Shown here in pieces: positions 57,616 through 64,000 of a stretch of DNA of 64,000 nucleotides. The notes beneath the pieces are model-generated. The model was not told the origin of the DNA. It made no database searches and worked only from the letters and a program-made list of their open reading frames with translations. The number at the start of each line of letters is the position of its first letter. The stretch's first letter is position 1. This stretch comes from Chrysemys picta bellii (lineage: Eukaryota; Chordata; Testudines; Emydidae): NCBI RefSeq assembly GCF_011386835.1, contig NC_088792.1, forward strand, positions 38,492,882-38,556,881. The letters are read 5' to 3'. Position numbers and translations under genes: made by a program.

Positions 57616-57881
57616 AGACATGCCTACGAAGTGGGGTAATGCACTTTATGGGGGTGTGATTTGAAAAAGCACACTAACGTGTTGCTCATTAATTGGTCCA
57701 TGTAGACCTTAGTGCACGCCAACAAGGGTTCCTAGTGTGTTTTAGCGTAGTACTGTTTCAAAAAGCACTATATTAAAGCAGACCGGCCAGGTTCACACAG
57801 GCCAATTAATATGCAACATGTTAGTACTCATTAGAAGTCACACCCCCTGAGAGCACATTACCCCACTGTATAGATAAGCCC
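57616..57881. mobile_element. Fold-back MITE, 266 bp, TAA target duplication
   Basis: TAA at 57613-57615 and TAA at 57882-57884 flank a long imperfect palindrome. GTGGGGTAATGCACTTTATG, then GGGGTGTGA, on the left is mirrored by TCACACCCCCTGAG, then CACATTACCCCAC, on the right, and complementarity continues inward (CATTAATTGGTCC against GGCCAATTAATAT). A 3-bp TAA duplication suggests a PIF/Harbinger relative. Confidence 0.75.
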
Positions 57882-57884
57882 TAA

Positions 57885-59363
57885 GTTAAATAAAACTTAA
57901 CTAACTTTATACAATCACTATTATTATAGGTAACTTGGCATAAAGAGGTTGCAGTTGGCTATAGGCCAAGTTACAATGCAGACAGCGTAACTTGGTTTAC
58001 TGCGAGAGTAGGTTTAAATACGTCATTGTATTCAGCAAATGTAACCTAGTTTTTCAGTTATTACAAGTGTATATAATCTCTCAATTGTCTTGAATGCTTA
58101 CCTTGATTCTTAGACATAGCAATGCTCTTAAGTCAAAGGATATATTGGGTTGTAATATAAAAGGGTACTCTGAAAACATATGATACTTTCATTGAGCTAT
58201 CTTTGAGTATAAATTTTATGCATGAGGGTTAAATACTAGTCAGGGCTGATAGTTTAAGAAAATGCAAATTATATGCTATATTTACCTTCCTTTAAATTGT
58301 TTCCTAAAACGCTTTGCAGAATTTAACACAAGATAGGGGTAAGTGAAAGATATAAATTACAAAATAGAGTTTGAAAAAAACCCTGTCCGATACTTAACTA
58401 GTCAGAGGCTGATAAATAAGATGAAGGCCCTGAGGAATCTGGTAGAAATACTAGCAGCTTCCGTTCTTAGTAGCTGGAGGTGACAGGAGGCTGGGGTTCT
58501 CACCATGGACCAGGCTCATAAGGGAGCTTGCTGCCCCCTCATTGATCAGTCTGACTAGTGCCTAATAAACTTTTCAAACTGTGTCATGATATTTTGGGTT
58601 TATTGCTTAGCTAGTATGATAGTTGTAATACTTTAAATTTCCCTAGATTTTTCTATCAGATTTTCTTTAAGATATAAAATCAGAGGCCTACAGTTGTTGG
58701 ACATGTACATTTTAAATCACTTTAGTTCTGCAGGAAAGGCAGATTTTGCACTTCTTTGTTTAGTACTGAACAAACTGGCCTTTGCATATAAACAAGATAG
58801 AGAGACTATGATCATAGTAAGACAGTAGTGCTAAACTAAGAGTTCTACTTGATTATGCCACTTAGTCTTTTGGACTACTACACATGGAAGGAGGATATGG
58901 TCAGAACCTCCCCATCCCTTGAGCTTGTTTCTGCATAGTTTCATTTATTTATTTACTTACTATACTTTTTGTTTAGTATTGTTAGGTCAGCATAACTAGA
59001 GAAAATTTTCCGGATTGGGGGAAATGAGTCTCTATTTTGACCACCAGTTTCTAGTGCTAAGTTTGGCAAATGTCACAGTGTTTGATACTAGCCCTTATGT
59101 CACAGGGCTGCTTGCTGCTTCCAGCCAGGCTGTAACTTGTCATTAGGTGGGAGGAAAACTGATCTGGCTGTGAAATAAGGGACCCAGTGGCAGTATGCGA
59201 CTTGGTCAGAAGAATAAAAACTTCCTTTAGACAACACAGCTTCTTTATGCTCCTTCAAAAGGCCCCATTCTGTGACATGGATTTTTTTATAAGGGGCAGT
59301 GCTAGAAAGTGACTTGTAGTGCTAATAACATACCAGTGACATAGTTCTAATGGATAATGAATA
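57885..59363. other. Unannotated intronic stretch
   Basis: No exon or repeat family that I can support. Confidence 0.45.
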
Positions 59364-60031
59364 AGGGCCTACGAAATTCACGGTCCATTTTGGTCAATTT
59401 CACAGTCATAGGATTTTTTTAAATTGTAATTTTCATGATTTCAGCTATTTAAGTCTCAAATTTCATGGTGGTGTAATTGTAGGGGTCCTGACCCAAAAAG
59501 GTGTGTGTGTGTGGGGGGGGAGGTGGGGGGTGGTGTCACAAGGTTATTGTAGGTGGAGAGCTGCGGTACTGTTACCCATACTTCTGCAATGCTGCTGGCA
59601 ATGGCGCTGCCTTCAGAGCTGGGCAGCTGGAGAGCAGTGGCTGCAGGTGGGAGCCCAGCTCTGAAGGCAGAGCCACCTCCAGCAGCCGTGCAGAAGTAAG
59701 GATGGCATGGTATGGTATTGCCACCCTTACTTCTGCGCTGCTGCTGGTGGGGCGCTGCCTTCAAAGCTGGGCATCTGGCCAACAGCTGCCACTCTCCAGC
59801 TGCTCAGATCTGAAATCAGCGCGGAAGTAAGGGTAGCAATACCTCAGCCTCCCTAAAATAACCTTATGACCCCTCTGCAACTCCCTTTTGGGTCAGGACC
59901 TCCAATTTGAGAAATGCTGGTCTCCCTGTGAAATCTATATAGTATAGGGTAAAAGCACACAAAAGATGATGGGAGACCAGATTTCACAGTCTGATACGCT
60001 TTTCATGGCCATGAATTTGGTAAGTCCCTAA
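59364..60031. mobile_element. hAT-like nonautonomous element, about 668 bp
   Basis: The left terminus AGGGCCTACGAAATTCACGG and the inverted right terminus AGGGACTTACCAAATTCATGG match over about 20 bases. A related right half occurs at 1-278. The GC-rich interior has repeated ACTTCTGC-type segments in both orientations (GCTGCTGGCAATGGCGCTGC, CAGAGCTGGGCAGCTGG) and gives spurious 108-109 codon frames on both strands. A clean 8-bp duplication is not seen, although both flanks carry AATAATGA-like sequence. Confidence 0.6.
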
Positions 60032-61070
60032 TAATGAAACATAAAAGTACCTATTTTAAAGAGGACACATGTATAGACCATTATTAAAACTTGAATGACT
60101 AACACTGGACTGGAATGTATTTTGACTAGTTATAGCAACCCTTCATTATTTGCGTCTCTAGTTTTCATATATAACTGACATTTTAACAGCTTATTTGGAG
60201 CACTAACAACTTTGACAAACTAAACTGCTATGGTGAGGGACAGTCACTTTGTGTACTACATATATACATTTCAAATCTGAATTTTTACCTGAAAGTATCA
60301 TTTTTAATCTAGGTTAAAGTGTTTTTAGAATTCATATAAAATGGGGATTTGTCTCAAATGGCTCACTATAAAACATAATATGGAAATCTTAATTTCTTAT
60401 CTCTTATTTACTAGAGTTCAAAACCAGCAGGAGTCATCCAGTGCTTGAGGACACTCAGTGACATTTAAGAAAAAAAGTAGACATAAGTACCAATTAGTTT
60501 TCACTTGCTCAATCTCCTGCTGATTTTACATTTTATGAAATTTCAGCCTTCCTTCTCGGTGGAAGAAAACTGTTTTTCCTTACTATTAGTTATTCTAAGT
60601 CTGAAAAATACCATGGATCACTTTTTGCAACACTATTTCCACATTTGCCCTTTGATTCATTTACTTCTATTTGGTAGCAGTAGTCCAAGAGGCACCGTGA
60701 GTAGCTCTTAAACTTGTAAAAGTCTGCACAAATATCAGCTGTATTTTGCGCTGTGAAAAGAGTCTTGGGTATCTTACAATTTTGGCTAATGTAAAATAGT
60801 CTTGGCTACCACGCTGCCTTTGGGTAGCTGTCTTCTACTTCAATACAATGGTATACAATAGAGATTTGTTAACCCTGGATTAAAGTGTTAGAAGTCATAA
60901 TCTAGAATTAAGACAGTGGCCTAAACCTACTGATTCTGAGGTATATACAAAACAAGTGCAGTATCCCACCCCTGAGTTTCAGGGGCCATGCCCCTAGTGA
61001 GAAGCCAGCTCCCGTGCTGCCAGTTTCTGAGAGTTTGAACAGGTTGCTCTCTCTGGAACCTGTTTGGGGG
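60032..61070. other. Unannotated intronic stretch
   Basis: No exon or repeat family that I can support. Confidence 0.45.
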
Positions 61071-61698
61071 TGTCACAGGGTTCACTCACTGCAGGTGGTG
61101 CCTCCTCCTGACCATTAGGGATTCACTTTATCAGGCGTTGTACCCTCTTCTGGCGGTCTCTCCCATTGTCCTCTTGTTTTGCGGACCCCTTTCACTCCAG
61201 CAGCTGCAGCCTCCTCTTCGTGACTAGGCCATCCAGCCAGGTTACTATGATCCAGTGTTTCCCATTCTAGGGATATCAAAGTCCGACTATACAAAATGGC
61301 AGTCTTCCCTTTACTGCTTTGAGCATTCCACTCCTCCAGTTGCTGGTAGGGGAACCTGGGCCTGCCCTCTACTCTGGGTTCCAGTCCAGGGACCCTATCT
61401 AGAAACAGTGGCCTACTTACTCCCAGACAATGTTGCTCTTCCCCTGGATTCCTTCCTACTTCATAGCTCTACCCCCTGCCAGTTTGCCAGCCCAGATGCC
61501 TTCTTCTCAGGGAGTGACTGCAGACTACTCCCCTACAGCCCCTGTCTGTTGCTGGCTTATATAGGCCCCACCTGTTCCTGCTCAGCTGAGCCTGTTTCCA
61601 ATCAATCCCTGCTTCCTGACTCCTCCTCCAGGTGCAGCCTGGGTAGTTAATTCAACCTCATTTACCCTCTCAGGGCCAGTGTGGCATACGCCCCTTCA
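61071..61698 (-). mobile_element. LTR of a gypsy-like element, minus orientation
   Basis: On the minus strand the block begins TGAAGGGGCGTATGCCACAC at 61698, contains a TATA box (CCTATATAAG, plus 61556-61565) and ends at ...CCCTGTGACA near 61071, giving TG...CA ends. Downstream of the TATA box comes CCAGCAACAGACAGGGG, a typical transcribed start. No internal coding region is attached, so it is a solo LTR. No TSD was identified. The 131-codon plus-strand frame is not a gene. Confidence 0.6.
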
Positions 61699-62160
61699 TA
61701 GCGGGCTTTCCTTAATATCAGTCTCTGGCTAGCAGATGTTCTATAAATTTAAAACTCCTCTCCAGTAGCTACTGGAAGGGTCAAGGAGTTTTCTTATCCA
61801 TGTGGGTGCTGAGATAATAGTTTTCACTATTCTACTTTAATTCCAACTTCTGCCTTCTGCTATTCAGAAACAAAGTAGTCAAAGAATGAGTGCCAATCTC
61901 TGATTCTGTCCTTAATACATATGGACTGTCACTGAATATGAACTGAATAAATATGTCCAGTCTTTCTGTTGATACTAGTTTGCTTTTGAGACAAAGGCCT
62001 GTTGTGCAAAAACTGTGGTATCAAAATCTTGGAATGGGTTGTGGGGAGGATATATGAATGACCAATTTGGAATTGACCTCTGAGGCTCTGTTACGTGTTC
62101 TAATCATTCTTCTAGCTGCAGTTAAATAAATAAATTTTGGTTTAGATACCTACTGCTGTA
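61699..62160. other. Unannotated intronic stretch
   Basis: No exon or repeat family that I can support. Confidence 0.4.
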
Positions 62161-62164
62161 GGTA

Positions 62165-62477
62165 AGAGGCAACATAGAACTAGGAATCGCCACACAGTAA
62201 TTGCAATAAAATTCCAGACTTTGCCATGACAAGTCACAAATGTAGCCAATTGGCCTCTCAGAGTTGGTAAGACAACTCCCACCTGTTTATGCTCTCTGTA
62301 TGTGTGTGTGTATATATATCTCCTCAATATATGTTCCATTCTATATGCATCCGAAGAAGTGGGCTGTAGTCCACGAAAGCTTATGCTCTAATAAATTTGT
62401 TAGTCTCTAAGGTGCCACAAGTACTCCTATTCTTCTTTTTGCGGATACAGACTAACACGGCTGCTACTCTGAAACCT
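62165..62477 (+). mobile_element. Penelope-like retroelement copy with conserved hairpin motif
   Basis: A common turtle repeat: GTCACAAATGTAGCCAATTGG, a GTGTGTGTATATATAT tract, then CCGAAGAAGTGGGCTGTAGT, CCACGAAAGCTTATGC, AAATTTGTTAGTCTCTAAGG and a 3' part ending ACTAACACGGCTGCTACTCT. Bases 62359-62374 form a perfect 6-bp hairpin (GTGGGC/GTCCAC with loop TGTA) followed by GAAA. The 3' two thirds match the fold-back at 40882-41097. Penelope-like identity is inferred from this layout; no RT is present. Confidence 0.6.
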
Positions 62478-62511
62478 GTTATTCTTAGTGTTTGATACGT
62501 TAGAATAGTTA

Positions 62512-64000
62512 GTGGTCTCCTCGGGGACCTTGTCCCAGGCACGGGGCATGCCCCAGTCTCTGGGTTTCAAACCATGTGCCGTCTGTCACAAGCCCATGCT
62601 GGTGAGTGACCCCCACACAAGTTGTCTAAAGTGTCTGGAGGAAACAGACGTCAAGGATAACATTTGTAAAGGCTTCAGAATACGTACTCAAAAAGATAGA
62701 CATTCACCTTAAAGCCCTATTGATGGAGGCAGCACTAAGATCAGCCTCAGAACTGTCCTGCCCTGATTTGGCACCGAGCACTTCAACCTCGGTGTGGAGC
62801 GCGCCACTGGCATTGGGCTCACCTCTGCACCGTTCACCATCGCCGGTGCCGAGAAAGCTTCATAGGAAGCAGCACACTGAATGTGGGTGCTCCCCCACAT
62901 TGAAGAAGGATGGAAAAGGAGTGGCAGGCAAAGGACCACTGGCAGGCCATTTGCGTTCTTCGGGACTGCAGGAAAGCAGCTTTTCTGCCTGGGGCTCCGA
63001 GCCCATTACAGGAATCACCTCTTGAGTCCATGGAGTGGTAGGGGTCCCCTATGCCTGATGGTGCCCTCAACGCCGGAGGTGTTTCAGGCGGCCAGAGACC
63101 TGATGGTCCTATCGGTGCTGCTCACACCGCGGCACCTTCCTTCAACTGCAGAACCAGTGAAGGCGCCCCCCCTGCAAATGGCAGCCCTCTATGGGCCTGC
63201 CTCCGTGGTCGCTCAGCCAATGTCGTTCTCCAGTGTCCTGGCACCGGTCACAACTACTCATTTCCAGTCTCTGGCCCCGCATCGTCGATCACCAGCCTCG
63301 CAGCGTCAGTCCCTACCTCTTCGTTACCGACCGCCCTTCTCTCTGCATCGGTCACCGATGACTCGGCGGCAGTCACTGTCTCCCTGACACTGGTCTCCAG
63401 CACCTCAATTCCTGACTCCAGGTCACTCCACAGTCTCTGCACCGATCCCCACCTATGTAGCATCCATTCCTGGAACTGTCGCTGATCACCTTCCCTCCAG
63501 CGCTGCTCCCTGACTCCCCATCATAGCTAGCAGAAGGAGGCACTGACAGCTCTGCCGTGGTCCCCAAGGTAGAAGTTGTCCTTGTAGTCGGAGGGGAAGT
63601 TTGGTACTCCTCCACAGATGCACCAGTTGTCGTATGCACCAGTCTTTGGTGCGGGCCCCGCAGCAGGTGTCCGGTCCCCGGGACAATGGCCAGTACATTG
63701 TCCCTATTGGAACCCATGATGTTTTACGTCAACAAGCAGGGTGTAGCCTGCTCGCCGGCCTTGTGTCAAGAGTTCCTCTGGCTGTGGGACTGCTGTGTGC
63801 AGCATGCCATTTATCTTGAGGCATTGCCCCTCTCTGGCACCGGAACACAATGGCGGTACGCTCTTGGACCTCTCAATAGCAAACCCGTTAGAGCTCCCAC
63901 TCCAACCGGACTTGCTCTTGCAGAACCAGGGCTGTTTGATCCATCTGAACCTAGTGTCCCTACATATGACGGCGTGGCTTCTGCATGACTAAACATGGAG
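62512..64000 (+). mobile_element. DIRS-like retrotransposon relic: gag start and RNase H end, continuing past the window
   Basis: The plus strand begins with a gag-like protein having CAVCHKPMLVSDPHTSCLKC (62572-62631) and then ICKGFRIRTQKDR, followed after a frame break by MEAALRSASE and a long Ser/Pro/Thr-rich region (62720-63480). From about 63715 the frame reads MMFYVNKQGVACSPALCQEF, then LWDCCVQHAIYLEALP, the RNase H region of a DIRS-type pol, and from about 63870 LPLQPDLLLQNQGCL and LHMTAWLL near the pol end. The reverse transcriptase normally between gag and RNase H is missing, so the copy has a large internal deletion plus frameshifts. A tyrosine recombinase, if present, would lie beyond 64000. 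Confidence 0.7.

Larger units (their letters stand above)
49066..64000 (+). other. DNAJC1: DNAJC1 intron 1 (partial)
   Basis: The intron opens with GTAAGC at 49066. I found no downstream exon encoding the rest of the J domain (expected to include an HPD-containing segment), so the window ends inside this intron. It holds minisatellite DNA first and then transposon relics described separately. Confidence 0.7.

Overview
This looks like vertebrate nuclear DNA, most probably from a hidden-necked (cryptodiran) turtle. The evidence is several CR1 retrotransposon copies of the sauropsid type, a tRNA-headed SINE at 3037-3232 resembling the turtle Cry I family, Penelope-like and DIRS-like relics, and a single CpG-island gene start with a clean vertebrate splice donor. 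There are no bacterial operons, CRISPR arrays or intact autonomous transposons. I worked by eye, so family names rest on remembered motifs and element boundaries are approximate unless a target-site duplication (TSD) is given.

The only host gene I can support is the first coding exon of DNAJC1 (48907-49065, plus strand), inside a CpG island at about 48290-49130. Everything to its left (48 kb) is upstream intergenic DNA. Everything to its right (15 kb) is intron 1, because the donor at 49066 opens an intron whose next exon I do not find in the window.

Left to right: 1-9 kb holds an end fragment of a hAT-like element, a CR1 relic, a possible LTR, the SINE and a second CR1. 9-19 kb holds LTR relics, short palindromic elements, a Penelope-like copy, two CR1 copies and a PIF/Harbinger-type MITE nested in CR1 with a TTA TSD. 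19-26 kb is mostly unique AT-rich DNA with small palindromes and an LTR candidate at 24.7-25.65 kb. 26.9-29.1 kb is a jockey-type LINE whose 5' end is inverted and whose RT carries an in-frame hAT MITE. 31.36-32.02 kb is a solo LTR with a GTAT TSD. 32-40 kb is largely featureless apart from a (GAAA)n tract. 40.17-44.44 kb is a nearly full-length hAT element with perfect 8-bp TSDs, itself invaded by a 1.55-kb LTR-like sequence and a fold-back retroelement. 47.33-48.03 kb is a hAT-like element next to the CpG island. Intron 1 of DNAJC1 (49.07-64 kb) starts with pyrimidine-rich minisatellite and then holds CR1, DIRS-like, MITE, LTR and Penelope-like relics.

The sequence is best read as layers of transposon insertion around one gene promoter. 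I do not see an undescribed multi-gene system. The most informative signals are structural: nested insertions with exact TSDs, an inverted LINE 5' end, and a conserved hairpin motif with hammerhead-ribozyme-like layout shared by two Penelope-like families.
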